From Pelosinus sp. IPA-1 (GTDB lineage: Bacteria; Bacillota; Negativicutes; DSM-13327), in assembly GCF_030269905.1 (NCBI RefSeq), contig NZ_BSVC01000001.1, forward strand, positions 62,001 through 126,000: a stretch of DNA of 64,000 bases, in the 5' to 3' direction. How positions within the stretch are numbered: the first letter of the stretch is position 1; every line of letters starts with the position of its first letter. Of this stretch, positions 17,730 through 26,301 are shown piece by piece. Made by a program: the position numbers and the translations under genes. Under the pieces are notes generated by a model that did not search any database, was not told the origin of the DNA, and saw nothing but the letters and a program-made list of their open reading frames with translations.

Positions 17730-17870
17730 CTGATTTCTGTATAGGACCCCGCAAACGTCTGAAAGTAAATGCGGTTGCCCAGTACTATCAGCATTGCGTC
17801 GAGAAAGTTGCCGGAGTCCTACAGAGTCTGATTTAGGAAGACAAGGTCAAGTATAGGAGGGAGGGGAAAT

Positions 17871-19025
17871 ATGGAATATCGAATTTTAGGAAGAACAGGT
17901 ATCAAAGTAAGTGCCATCGGGATTGGCGGTGAGGGATTTGAAAATAAAAATTATGAAGACTCTGAAGCAATCATTGATTGTGCAATCAGTGAAGGTATTA
18001 ATTTTATTGATCTATATAATTCAAATCCAAAAGTTAGAAATCATGTTGGTAAAGCGTTAAGTAAATATCCTCGAAGTAGTTTTGTTATTGAGGGACATCT
18101 ATGTTCCACCTGGGATAACGGACAATATCGACGTACTAGGGATTTTAATGAAGTTGTCAATGCATATGAAGACTTTTTAACTAGAATGCAGTTAGACTAT
18201 GTCGATGTAGGGATGATTCATTATGTTGACGATCAAAAGGATTTTGATAACATTTTTAATGGAGAAATAATTAAATATGCAAAAGAATTAAAAGAAAAAG
18301 GAGTTATTAAGTCTTTAGGAATATCCACACATAATACAGATATTGCTTTTAGAGCAGTGGAAACAGGAATCATTGATGTAATTTTATTTAGCATCAATGC
18401 TGCTTATGATATGCTACCAGCCAGTGAGGATGTAAACATACTGTTTGAAGAAAGTACTTTTAAAAATAGAACTTATGAAGGTATTGATCCAAAACGTGAT
18501 AAGTTATACCAAACTTGTGAAAATGCGAGTGTTGCATTGACTGTTATGAAAGGATATGCAGCGGGAGTATTATTAAGTGACAAAGAATCGCCCTTTAAAA
18601 AAGCACTGACCCCGGTACAATGTTTACATTACTGTTTAACGAGACCGGCAGTTGCTTCCGTAATGGTTGGAGTATCTAATATAAATCAAGTAATTGCAGC
18701 AACCGCCTATATCACTGCAAGTAATAAAGAAAAAGATTATAGTGAAGTTCTGGCAAATGCATCAAGGAATTCATTTAGCGGACACTGTATGTATTGTGGA
18801 CATTGTGCCCCATGTTCGAAAAAGATAGATATTGCATTAGTAAATAAATATTTAGATTTAGCATTAATTCAAGAAGATGTTCCTGAAACATTAATCAATC
18901 ATTATGGTTTACTAGAACATCACGCAAATGAGTGCATAGAATGTGGGTTATGTATGAAAAACTGTCCATTTAATGTGGATATTATTAATAAAATGAAACA
19001 GGCTGTTAAACTTTTTGGCAAATAA
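17871..19025 (+). CDS. Aldo/keto reductase with C-terminal 2x[4Fe-4S] ferredoxin domain
   Basis: 384 aa. The N-terminal AKR domain (about residues 1-290) starts Y-R-I-L-G-R-T-G-I-K-V-S and includes F-I-D-L-Y-N, but the usual catalytic Tyr and Lys regions are altered (D-L-Y-N-S-N; I-E-G-H-L). The C-terminal part carries C-M-Y-C-G-H-C-A-P-C and C-I-E-C-G-L-C-M-K-N-C-P clusters. Such Fe-S AKRs are common in anaerobes and may take electrons from ferredoxin rather than NAD(P)H (inference). ATG with GGAGGGAGGGG. The 140 nt upstream hold no recognised promoter. A MerR-type promoter lies just after the gene. Confidence 0.85.
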   Translation: MEYRILGRTGIKVSAIGIGGEGFENKNYEDSEAIIDCAISEGINFIDLYNSNPKVRNHVGKALSKYPRSSFVIEGHLCSTWDNGQYRRTRDFNEVVNAYEDFLTRMQLDYVDVGMIHYVDDQKDFDNIFNGEIIKYAKELKEKGVIKSLGISTHNTDIAFRAVETGIIDVILFSINAAYDMLPASEDVNILFEESTFKNRTYEGIDPKRDKLYQTCENASVALTVMKGYAAGVLLSDKESPFKKALTPVQCLHYCLTRPAVASVMVGVSNINQVIAATAYITASNKEKDYSEVLANASRNSFSGHCMYCGHCAPCSKKIDIALVNKYLDLALIQEDVPETLINHYGLLEHHANECIECGLCMKNCPFNVDIINKMKQAVKLFGK

Positions 19026-19074
19026 ATATTTTTCAGGCTGCATGGTTTTACCGAAAGTCTTTTTATAAAAACAC

Positions 19075-19105
19075 TTGACCTGGACTTAACTCCAAGTGAT
19101 AAACT
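19075..19105 (+). promoter_or_regulatory. Second MerR-type promoter/operator, upstream of the lar genes
   Basis: TTGACC (19075-19080), 19 bp, TAAACT (19100-19105), with dyad CCTGGACTTAACTCCAAGT, closely matching the site at 15224. Between it and larC (19106-19243) a short frame without start reads V-C-P-E-V-K-A-A-V-K-A-V-L-G-Q then stop at about 19195, probably a gene remnant. Confidence 0.65.
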
Positions 19106-19243
19106 TCTTATTAAGCAGGTAAAAATATATCGGGTGTAGTGCGTGAGAATGTCTGCCCGGAGGTGAAAGCGGCAGTGAAGGCTGTTTTGGGCCAATAAGA
19201 GATAGATAAAGATAAATAAAAATTATGTTATGGAGAGTCGATT

Positions 19244-20107
19244 ATGAAAGTATTATATTACGATTGTTTTTGTGGCATCAGCGGCGATATGAATCTAGGT
19301 GCACTCTTGGATTTGGGGGTAGATGAAGCTTACTTAAGGCAAGAGTTGTCTAAGCTTAATCTAGATGTTGAATATGAGTTGCAGGTAAAAAAGGATAGCA
19401 AAAAGGGAATAAGCGGAACTAGAGTGGATGTAGTCTTAAAGGATGCAATGCATGTTCATAAGCACGACGACCACCACCACGACGAACATCATGAACACCA
19501 TCATCATCATGAGGCACAGGCCGATATGGAGTCAGACAGTGGTCATACTCACCATGCTCATAGAAATTTAAAGGATATTGAAAACATAGTAATAAACAGC
19601 AGTTTAAATGATAGGGTTAAAAAGGTAAGCTTGGATATTTTTATGAAGGTAGCAGAGGCGGAAGCAAAGGTTCACGGAAAACCTTTATATGAAGTGCATT
19701 TCCATGAGGTTGGAGCCGTTGACTCTATTGTCGATATTGTGGGAGCTGCTGTGTGTTTAGATTATTTACAAGTGGATAAGATAATGGCTTCATCGGTTCA
19801 GGTAGGAGGAGGGTTTGTAAAATGTGCTCATGGTATCATTCCCGTTCCTGCTCCTGCAACAGTAGAAATCTTAAAGAATATCCCCATAAAATCAGGCATA
19901 GTGCCTTTTGAAACGACTACACCTACCGGGGCTGCAATATTGGCGGCAAATGTGGACGTTTTTACAGACCATATAGATTTTTCAATAGACAAGATTGGCT
20001 ATGGGATAGGTCATAGAGATCTTGAGATTCCTAATGTTTTAAGGATATATCTTGGTTACGAAAATGCAAGCGATAAAGAAACAAGTCAACAAAAGGATAG
20101 AGGTTAA
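19244..20107 (+). CDS. larC: Nickel insertase for pincer cofactor LarC, N-terminal domain only (LarC1-like)
   Basis: 287 aa. It starts Y-Y-D-C-F-C-G-I-S-G-D-M-N-L-G, the LarC hallmark. A histidine-rich segment lies at about residues 68-107 and H-F-H-E-V-G-A-V-D-S follows. LarC is a CTP-dependent cyclometallase that inserts Ni into the pincer nucleotide. Full-length LarC is about 400 aa. This frame stops where the C-terminal LarC2 domain should begin, and larE starts 6 nt later, so LarC2 is not encoded here in any frame. In Lactiplantibacillus LarC1 and LarC2 are joined by programmed frameshifting; that is not possible here. Confidence 0.92.
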   Translation: MKVLYYDCFCGISGDMNLGALLDLGVDEAYLRQELSKLNLDVEYELQVKKDSKKGISGTRVDVVLKDAMHVHKHDDHHHDEHHEHHHHHEAQADMESDSGHTHHAHRNLKDIENIVINSSLNDRVKKVSLDIFMKVAEAEAKVHGKPLYEVHFHEVGAVDSIVDIVGAAVCLDYLQVDKIMASSVQVGGGFVKCAHGIIPVPAPATVEILKNIPIKSGIVPFETTTPTGAAILAANVDVFTDHIDFSIDKIGYGIGHRDLEIPNVLRIYLGYENASDKETSQQKDRG

Positions 20108-20113
20108 CCCATT

Positions 20114-20920
20114 ATGATTAATAATGAAAAGTATATAAATTTGATTCAGTGTTTAAAAGATATGGAGAAAGTTGTCTTGGCTTTCTCCGGAGGAGTAGAC
20201 AGTACTTTTTTACTTAAAGCAGCTAAGGAAGCCTTGGGAGATAACTTTAAAGCAGTGACTATACAATCTCCCTATATTCCTAAATGGGAAATCGAAGAGG
20301 CCAAACAATTAGTAGCAGAACTTGGGGTAGCATTTGAAATACTAGAGGCGCCAATTATTGATGAAATTAGAAACAATCCTGAAAATAGATGTTATCTTTG
20401 CAAAACGGCGGTATTTAGCCAAATTAAAGCCATTGCGCAGAGAGAAGGGTATCCTTATGTTATTGATGGCACCAATTTTGACGATATCAGTGACTATAGA
20501 CCAGGGTTAAAGGCGCTTAGGGAACTGGGGATAAAAAGTCCTTTATTAGAGTGTCACTTGAGTAAACAGGAAATAAGAAGTTTATCCAAAGAGCTAGGAC
20601 TTACTACTTGGGATAAACCACCCTATGCATGTTTGCTTACCAGAATACCCTATGGTAATGTACTGAAAGAAGAAGATTTTATAAAAATAGAAAAAGCGGA
20701 AAAGTATATGATGGACCGAGGATTCCGGGCGATTCGAGTGCGATGCCACGAAGATCTGGCAAGAATTGAAGTGGATAAAAAGGATAAAGCTAAATTACTT
20801 AATGAGGATCTACTTGATGAAATATCTGATAAGTTTAAGGAATTTGGCTTTAGGTATGTAACCTTAGATTTAGAAGGATATAGGGTCGGAAGCTTTAACG
20901 AGACAATAGGAAATAAATAG
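20114..20920 (+). CDS. larE: ATP-dependent sulfurtransferase LarE
   Basis: 268 aa PP-loop enzyme with S-G-G-V-D-S-T at residues 25-31. It converts the carboxylated nicotinic-acid nucleotide to the dithiocarboxylate by adding sulfur. The cysteine in P-P-Y-A-C173-L-L-T-R aligns with the sacrificial Cys of Lactiplantibacillus LarE. In addition R-C93-Y-L-C96-K is present, giving three cysteines that could hold a [4Fe-4S] cluster as proposed for cluster-containing LarE proteins (inference). It lies 6 nt after larC and 36 nt before larB. Confidence 0.93.
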   Translation: MINNEKYINLIQCLKDMEKVVLAFSGGVDSTFLLKAAKEALGDNFKAVTIQSPYIPKWEIEEAKQLVAELGVAFEILEAPIIDEIRNNPENRCYLCKTAVFSQIKAIAQREGYPYVIDGTNFDDISDYRPGLKALRELGIKSPLLECHLSKQEIRSLSKELGLTTWDKPPYACLLTRIPYGNVLKEEDFIKIEKAEKYMMDRGFRAIRVRCHEDLARIEVDKKDKAKLLNEDLLDEISDKFKEFGFRYVTLDLEGYRVGSFNETIGNK

Positions 20921-20956
20921 TATAGTCTATACCGATAGATATTCCAGGAGGAAAAA

Positions 20957-21703
20957 ATGAATAAGGCGGATATTAGAAAACTGCTGCAAAGAGTAAAGGA
21001 CAATGAAATAGAAGTCGAAACAGCAATGGAAGTCATTGAAGATCTACCCTATAAAGAAATGGGATTTGCTAAGATTGATAATCATCGTGAAATACGGGTA
21101 GGATACCCGGAAGTCATCTATTGCGAAGGCAAAACAGTCGAACAAGTTAAAAGCATTATTGAGTTCATGCTGACTAAAGATAACAATATACTAGCAACTC
21201 GCGCTAACGAAAAAATGTACGAAGCAGTGAAAACTATCTGTGCAGAAGCCAAATATAATCCTCTAGGAAGGACGATTACCATTCAAAAGCGAGAAGAACA
21301 ACTTACAGATAGTTATATTGCCATTGTTTCAGCTGGAACTTCTGATTTGCCAGTGGTGGAGGAAGCCGCAGAAACAGCAAGTATTCTTGGCAACCGGGTA
21401 GAAAAGATTGTGGATGTGGGAGTTGCAGGCATTCATAGACTTTTCGCCAAGATTGATGTCATCCGGGGAGCAAAAGTAGTTATCGTAGCTGCAGGCATGG
21501 AAGGCGCACTCGCCAGCGTTATAGGGGGAATGGTAGATAAACCTGTTATTGCTGTCCCGACAAGTGTTGGCTATGGGGCAAGCTTTGGCGGTCTTGCAGC
21601 GCTGTTATCCATGCTGAACAGTTGTGCAAGCGGTGTCAGTGTCGTTAATATCGATAATGGCTTCGGCGCAGCTTATAATGCCAGCATAATTAATAAATTA
21701 TGA
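20957..21703 (+). CDS. larB: NaAD carboxylase/hydrolase LarB
   Basis: 248 aa, an AIR-carboxylase (PurE)-like enzyme that carboxylates and hydrolyses nicotinic acid adenine dinucleotide in the first step of nickel-pincer nucleotide synthesis. Family features are the N-terminal helical part with D-N-H-R-E-I-R-V-G-Y-P-E-V-I-Y, S-A-G-T-S-D-L-P-V, D-V-G-V-A-G-I-H-R, and the PurE-like G-M-E-G-A-L-A-S-V-I-G-G. ATG after AGGAGG. Third gene of larC-larE-larB. No racemase or other LarA-like client is in the window. Confidence 0.95.
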   Translation: MNKADIRKLLQRVKDNEIEVETAMEVIEDLPYKEMGFAKIDNHREIRVGYPEVIYCEGKTVEQVKSIIEFMLTKDNNILATRANEKMYEAVKTICAEAKYNPLGRTITIQKREEQLTDSYIAIVSAGTSDLPVVEEAAETASILGNRVEKIVDVGVAGIHRLFAKIDVIRGAKVVIVAAGMEGALASVIGGMVDKPVIAVPTSVGYGASFGGLAALLSMLNSCASGVSVVNIDNGFGAAYNASIINKL

Positions 21704-21781
21704 GATATATTTAGGAAAAGTTAAGCTGGCGCAAGTCATTAAGTATCCCGAAAATAAGTAAAATTAAGGAGAAATAACGAT

Positions 21782-22903
21782 ATGGAAAAGAAAAAATTAG
21801 GATTTGGCTTCATGCGCTTACCATTAAAGAACCAGAATGATTCTGCAAGTATTGATATGGACACAGTAAATCAAATGGTAGATACTTTTTTGGAAAGAGG
21901 CTTTACTTATTTTGATACAGCGTATATGTATCATATGAATAAGAGTGAGGCAGCAATACGAGAGGCTTTAGTAAAACGCCATAAAAGAGACAGCTTCACC
22001 TTAGCGACAAAACTACCAACGATGTTTTTGAAAACCAAAGAAGATCAAGAAAGAATTTTTAACGAACAATTAGAAAAATGTGGTGTAGATTACTTCGATT
22101 ATTATCTTCTTCATAATCTTGGGGTATCCCATTATGAGATAGCACAAAAATTTGATAGTTTTGCATTTATTCAGCAAAAGAAAAAAGAAGGAAAGATCAG
22201 GCATATCGGATTTTCTTATCATGATAATGCTGATTTATTGGATGAAATCCTGACAGCACATCCGGAAGTAGATTTTGTCCAGTTACAGATTAATTATCTG
22301 GATTGGGACAGTGAAAGTATTCAGTCAAGAAAGTGCTACGAAGTGGCAAGAAAGCATAATAAACCTGTTATTATTATGGAGCCTGTCAAAGGCGGTATGC
22401 TTGCGAAAGTGCCTGAAAAAGCAGAGCAACTATTTAAAGAATATCATCCTGACATGTCTATACCATCATGGGCTATCCGTTACGTGGCAAGTCTTGAGGG
22501 AATTATGATGGTATTAAGCGGAATGTCTGATATGGAGCAGTTACTGGATAATATGGGTTATATGCAAGAGTTTAAGCCATTTGTGCAGGAAGAATATGAT
22601 CGTGTTGAAAAGGCAGTTAGGATTATTAATGAAGCAATTGCCATTCCCTGTACAGCTTGTCAGTACTGTGTAGAAGATTGTCCGAAAAACATAGCGATTC
22701 CGAAGTATTTCTCGTTATATAATACGGAAAAACAAACTTTGAGCACCGGATTTTCTATACAAAGAGTATACTATGATAATTATACAAAAACGCATGGAAA
22801 AGCATCCGAGTGTATTGGATGCAAAAAGTGTGAAAAAAATTGTCCACAGCATATTGAGATTACAAAATATTTAAAAGATGTAGCGGGTGTTTTTGAAGCA
22901 TAA
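21782..22903 (+). CDS. Aldo/keto reductase with C-terminal ferredoxin domain
   Basis: 373 aa. AKR domain at residues 1-280 with F-G-F-M-R-L-P, F-D-T-A-Y-M-Y (Asp and Tyr), A-T-K-L-P (Lys) and Y-Y-L-L-H-N-L (His). It is followed by cluster motifs [12 protein letters not shown] and [12 protein letters not shown]. All four catalytic residues are present, unlike the 17871 homologue. ATG behind AAGGAG, 78 nt after larB with no terminator between, so it may share the lar transcript. The MerR regulator follows. Confidence 0.9.
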   Translation: MEKKKLGFGFMRLPLKNQNDSASIDMDTVNQMVDTFLERGFTYFDTAYMYHMNKSEAAIREALVKRHKRDSFTLATKLPTMFLKTKEDQERIFNEQLEKCGVDYFDYYLLHNLGVSHYEIAQKFDSFAFIQQKKKEGKIRHIGFSYHDNADLLDEILTAHPEVDFVQLQINYLDWDSESIQSRKCYEVARKHNKPVIIMEPVKGGMLAKVPEKAEQLFKEYHPDMSIPSWAIRYVASLEGIMMVLSGMSDMEQLLDNMGYMQEFKPFVQEEYDRVEKAVRIINEAIAIPCTACQYCVEDCPKNIAIPKYFSLYNTEKQTLSTGFSIQRVYYDNYTKTHGKASECIGCKKCEKNCPQHIEITKYLKDVAGVFEA

Positions 22904-23069
22904 ATTCCTTTCCAAAGATATAGAACAGAAAAACTAATCAAAGCCGGAGTTCCATTTACTAAAATAAAATTCTGTAAATTAAATAGAGCATGAATTAGTG
23001 CTACTATTTAATTCTCGATTTGGAATTAAAACTAAAATTTATAATGCCGTAAATCAGGAGTGAAACCAT

Positions 23070-23438
23070 ATGATGATTGCAGAGGTAAGTGAAAGGTTTG
23101 ATATTTCCCAGGATACACTCCGCTATTATGAACGTATCGGACTAATTCCTCATGTAAATCGCAATAAAAGCGGAGTCAGGGATTACAGGGAAGAAGACTG
23201 TAAGTGGGTTGAATTTGCCAAATGTATGCGAAGTGCAGGCCTTCCGATTGAGGTATTGATTGAATATGTTGGACTATTTCAACAGGGCAATGAAACTGCT
23301 GAAGCAAGAAAAGAACTTTTAATTGAGCAGCGTAAAGAGCTTATAGTAAAATTGGAAGATATGAAAAAAACGCTGGAACGTCTAGATTATAAAATTGCAA
23401 GATATGAACAGGCAGTAACTGAAGCAGAAAAAAATTAG
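23070..23438 (+). CDS. MerR-family regulator, AdhR/YraB-like
   Basis: 122 aa. The N-terminal winged helix reads I-S-Q-D-T-L-R-Y-Y-E-R-I-G-L-I-P, followed by a dimerisation coiled coil at about residues 80-115. Cysteine 52 in F-A-K-C-M-R-S-A-G-L sits exactly where Bacillus AdhR has its aldehyde-sensing Cys52. Such proteins activate aldo-keto reductase and dehydrogenase genes through promoters with 19-bp spacers. Two such promoters occur at 15224 and 19075, so this is their most likely regulator in the window (inference). ATG at 23070 with AGGAG. Confidence 0.9.
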   Translation: MMIAEVSERFDISQDTLRYYERIGLIPHVNRNKSGVRDYREEDCKWVEFAKCMRSAGLPIEVLIEYVGLFQQGNETAEARKELLIEQRKELIVKLEDMKKTLERLDYKIARYEQAVTEAEKN

Positions 23439-23629
23439 GAATACCAGAGGACTAATTTTTATTATTGATTTGAAACTGAAGAGAATTAACAATTGGATTT
23501 TGTAATCGTGATGCAGTTGAACCCTAGTTGTCAATCTCTTGAACAAGTGCTGCTTGATAATCAATATTTCTGTAAACAGGTAGTAATGCTTTGCTTATTA
23601 TGGACAGGAAAATTAGAGTAAGGCTTTTA
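23439..23629. other. Intergenic stretch, nothing recognised
   Basis: AT-rich sequence between the merR-like gene and its terminator. No open frame with a credible start, no repeat and no RNA motif seen. Confidence 0.5.
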
Positions 23630-23671
23630 AACAAGCAAGCCGAGAGGTAATCTCGGCTTGCTTGTTCTTTT
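23630..23671 (+). terminator. Terminator after the merR-like gene
   Basis: Perfect 16-bp stem (23630-23645 with 23651-23666), loop GGTAA, followed by CTTTTT. Confidence 0.85.
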
Positions 23672-23706
23672 TGAATATAGGATGTTATCTTTCCAATTGG
23701 TAACAA

Positions 23707-23715
23707 TGCTATAAT
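23707..23715 (+). promoter_or_regulatory. Extended -10 promoter candidate before the PAS kinase
   Basis: TGCTATAAT is a perfect extended -10 element, about 187 bp before the kinase start. No good -35 is seen. The remaining leader 23716-23901 shows no recognised structure. Confidence 0.35.
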
Positions 23716-23901
23716 GAGTAGTGGATAAAGTCGTTAAAAATATATAAGGAGATATCGTTTTGTTGGGCATATAAAAGATGGAGTTAGTTGACTAGCTATT
23801 AGGAAATTTAAAGAGACATAACAGCTCTGTCGACATTAAGAAGTTTTTTTAGAAAACTAGGATTGTTTAAGTTGTATACTATATTCACAGGGGGATTTTA
23901 A

Positions 23902-26091
23902 TTGTTACCAAAATCTGCAGCTAAGCGCACATATTTACTAGTCACACTTTTAGTCACTACACTTATGATTTTATTTGCCTACTACGAGGCAGATTCGATC
24001 CAGCAACAGGTAATTAAGGAAAAGGAAAAAGAAATACTTGCAATCGCGACAATGTTGGATCAACGGGTACCTCCTGAAGCTGAGAGACTATTACTGGATG
24101 ATACAATTCGCAAATTGCCCCACAAGGAAAGACTGGCATTGCTCCATCCAATGCTACAGCCAGTTTTGGAAGATATAGGAAAAAGGTTTCCCGGACATGT
24201 ATTGGGATATGGAGTAGATGAACACCGACTTGCCCTATATCCACCAAGACTCGATTTATTAAATGAACCCTTTGCAGCTGATGAGCAGCGTGCCATAGAG
24301 GCTAAGGAACTCATTTTCTTTACCAATGTCAAGAATACCGTTTGGGGTAAACCAATAGTAAATGTATTGCTGCCTAACATAGTCAATGGTGAAGTTGTTT
24401 GGTTTGTTTGGGTCAATACAAAAGTTGAAGACGTAGAAAAAGCCTATATGAATGCTATTACTCGTGCAGGAGTGTTGTTTTTTTTAGTTTGGGGCGGAGC
24501 ATTGCTTATTTTACGATGCAGTTTTCATAGGTTTGAAAATTCACTACAAAATATGGCTATACAAGTTGCAACGCGGGATGACGATGCAAAAAAAATGTCG
24601 GAATTTCCGGAGATGGCTCCATTGCTTCATGCCATAACCTCATTAAGAAAAGGTCTTGAGGAAGAATGTTCTGCTAAAAGCCAGCTCAATGCTGAGTTAT
24701 GGTATCTTAACAGCCAACTTGAATGGAATTGCAAGTTACTGGATATGGCACATGATGCTATCATCGTAAGAGATCTTACCAATAAAATTATCTATTGGAA
24801 TAATGGAGCTTCGATGTGTTTTGGATGGTCAAAAGAGGAAGCATTAAATGCTATTTCAAATGATCTGCTCAAGACTGTTTTCCAAGAACCTTTAGAATAT
24901 ATTAATAAATCTTTGTTAGAAACAGGCTCTTGGGCGGGTGAGCTCATTCGTACTCGAAAAGACGGGAAACAAGTTATCATTATAAGCTATTGTACCTTAT
25001 TTAAGGATGAGGCGGGAAAAACAGTATCTATATTGGAAATTAATCATGATATTACGAACCAGCGTCTAGACGAAGAACTCTTTTTAAAAGTATTTCATAC
25101 AAATCCGCTTATGATGGGAATTGTAAAGCTAAGTGACTGGACCCTTTTAGATGTGAACCAGGTATATCTTGATGCCCTTGGTTTTTCGCGTAAAGATGTC
25201 ATTGGTAAGACACCAGAGGAAATCGGTTTGTGGCAAGATTATGAGGCAAAAGAATTACGGGACAAACTTAATAATGAGAATGGCACGATTCGAGACTTTG
25301 AAATGAAGATACAAGTGAATAATGAAACAAGAATAGTCCTTTTCTCCTGTGAAAACATCTTTCTAGGTGATGAACAGTGCTCTCTAGGAATGTTTACAGA
25401 CATTACAGAAGTGAGGCGTTATGAAAAGGAAATGGCTCATATGGAACGTATGAATACCATAGGTGAAATGGCAGCTGGTATCGGGCATGAGGTGCGAAAT
25501 CCTTTAACGACTGTTAGGGGATATTTGCAGTTATTCCGATGTAAGGATGACTTTAGTAAATATCATGATCAGCTCTCCACTATGATTGAGGAGTTAGACC
25601 GGGCTAACGATATAATTAGTACTTTTTTATCGTTAGCGAAGAATAAAAGAGTTGAGATGAAACTAGGAAATTTAAATGGTGTAATCAATGAACTTTACCC
25701 ATTGCTTGAGGCAGATGCTTTCCGAAGAGGCCATGAATTAATGCTAAAACTAGAACCTATTCCGGAGATTGAATTTGATGAAAGTGAAATTAGGCAGCTT
25801 ATTCTGAACTTGGTTCGCAATGGTGTAGAAGCAATGAATGCTAGCGGAACAGTGACTATTAGCACGATACGCGGTAAGGATCACGTTCTAGTTAAGGTAT
25901 CAGATACTGGTTCAGGTATTCCACTGGAAGTAATGAAGAAAATTGGTACACCATTTTTCACTACCAAAGAAGAAGGAACTGGTCTGGGACTAGCCGTTTG
26001 CTACCGCATTGCCAATAGGCATGGAGCAGAAATCGCGATAACTTCAGGGGAAACAGGGACTACATTTTCAGTTAAGTTTGCTACTATTTAA
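23902..26091 (+). CDS. Orphan sensor histidine kinase with two PAS domains (sporulation-kinase-like)
   Basis: 729 aa. TM1 at about residues 9-27, an extracytoplasmic domain to about 188, TM2 at about 189-208. PAS1 lies at about 275-390 (H-D-A-I-I-V-R-D then W-N-N-G-A) and PAS2 at about 395-505. HisKA has H529 in G-H-E-V-R-N-P-L-T. The HATPase shows N-L-V-R-N-G-V-E-A, D-T-G-S-G-I and G-T-G-L-G-L-A. The GHEVRNPL type with upstream PAS domains is that of KinA-like sporulation kinases feeding Spo0F/Spo0A, but that role is inferred. No response regulator is adjacent. UUG start with CAGGGGGA. The same frame stays open for 54 codons after the stop. Confidence 0.88.
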   Translation: MLPKSAAKRTYLLVTLLVTTLMILFAYYEADSIQQQVIKEKEKEILAIATMLDQRVPPEAERLLLDDTIRKLPHKERLALLHPMLQPVLEDIGKRFPGHVLGYGVDEHRLALYPPRLDLLNEPFAADEQRAIEAKELIFFTNVKNTVWGKPIVNVLLPNIVNGEVVWFVWVNTKVEDVEKAYMNAITRAGVLFFLVWGGALLILRCSFHRFENSLQNMAIQVATRDDDAKKMSEFPEMAPLLHAITSLRKGLEEECSAKSQLNAELWYLNSQLEWNCKLLDMAHDAIIVRDLTNKIIYWNNGASMCFGWSKEEALNAISNDLLKTVFQEPLEYINKSLLETGSWAGELIRTRKDGKQVIIISYCTLFKDEAGKTVSILEINHDITNQRLDEELFLKVFHTNPLMMGIVKLSDWTLLDVNQVYLDALGFSRKDVIGKTPEEIGLWQDYEAKELRDKLNNENGTIRDFEMKIQVNNETRIVLFSCENIFLGDEQCSLGMFTDITEVRRYEKEMAHMERMNTIGEMAAGIGHEVRNPLTTVRGYLQLFRCKDDFSKYHDQLSTMIEELDRANDIISTFLSLAKNKRVEMKLGNLNGVINELYPLLEADAFRRGHELMLKLEPIPEIEFDESEIRQLILNLVRNGVEAMNASGTVTISTIRGKDHVLVKVSDTGSGIPLEVMKKIGTPFFTTKEEGTGLGLAVCYRIANRHGAEIAITSGETGTTFSVKFATI

Positions 26092-26301
26092 ATACGAGGC
26101 CATATTAGTTCAGAAGAAATTAACACTGCCTATGGGCAGGATTCAGGCAAGTCATCTATTCCTCAAGAATTAAATAAGAAACAAAAGGAACTCCACATAG
26201 GTAAGAGCATGTTGTGGGAGAATATTTTTGTAGCTTTATTTAAATATAGTTTATAATACTACAGGTTAATAAAGGTTAGAAATTTGATAAGGGGGATGTT
26301 T

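Noticed and set aside
19244-20120. Programmed frameshift joining LarC1 and LarC2
   Set aside because: No LarC2-like sequence follows in any frame. larE begins 6 nt after the larC stop.
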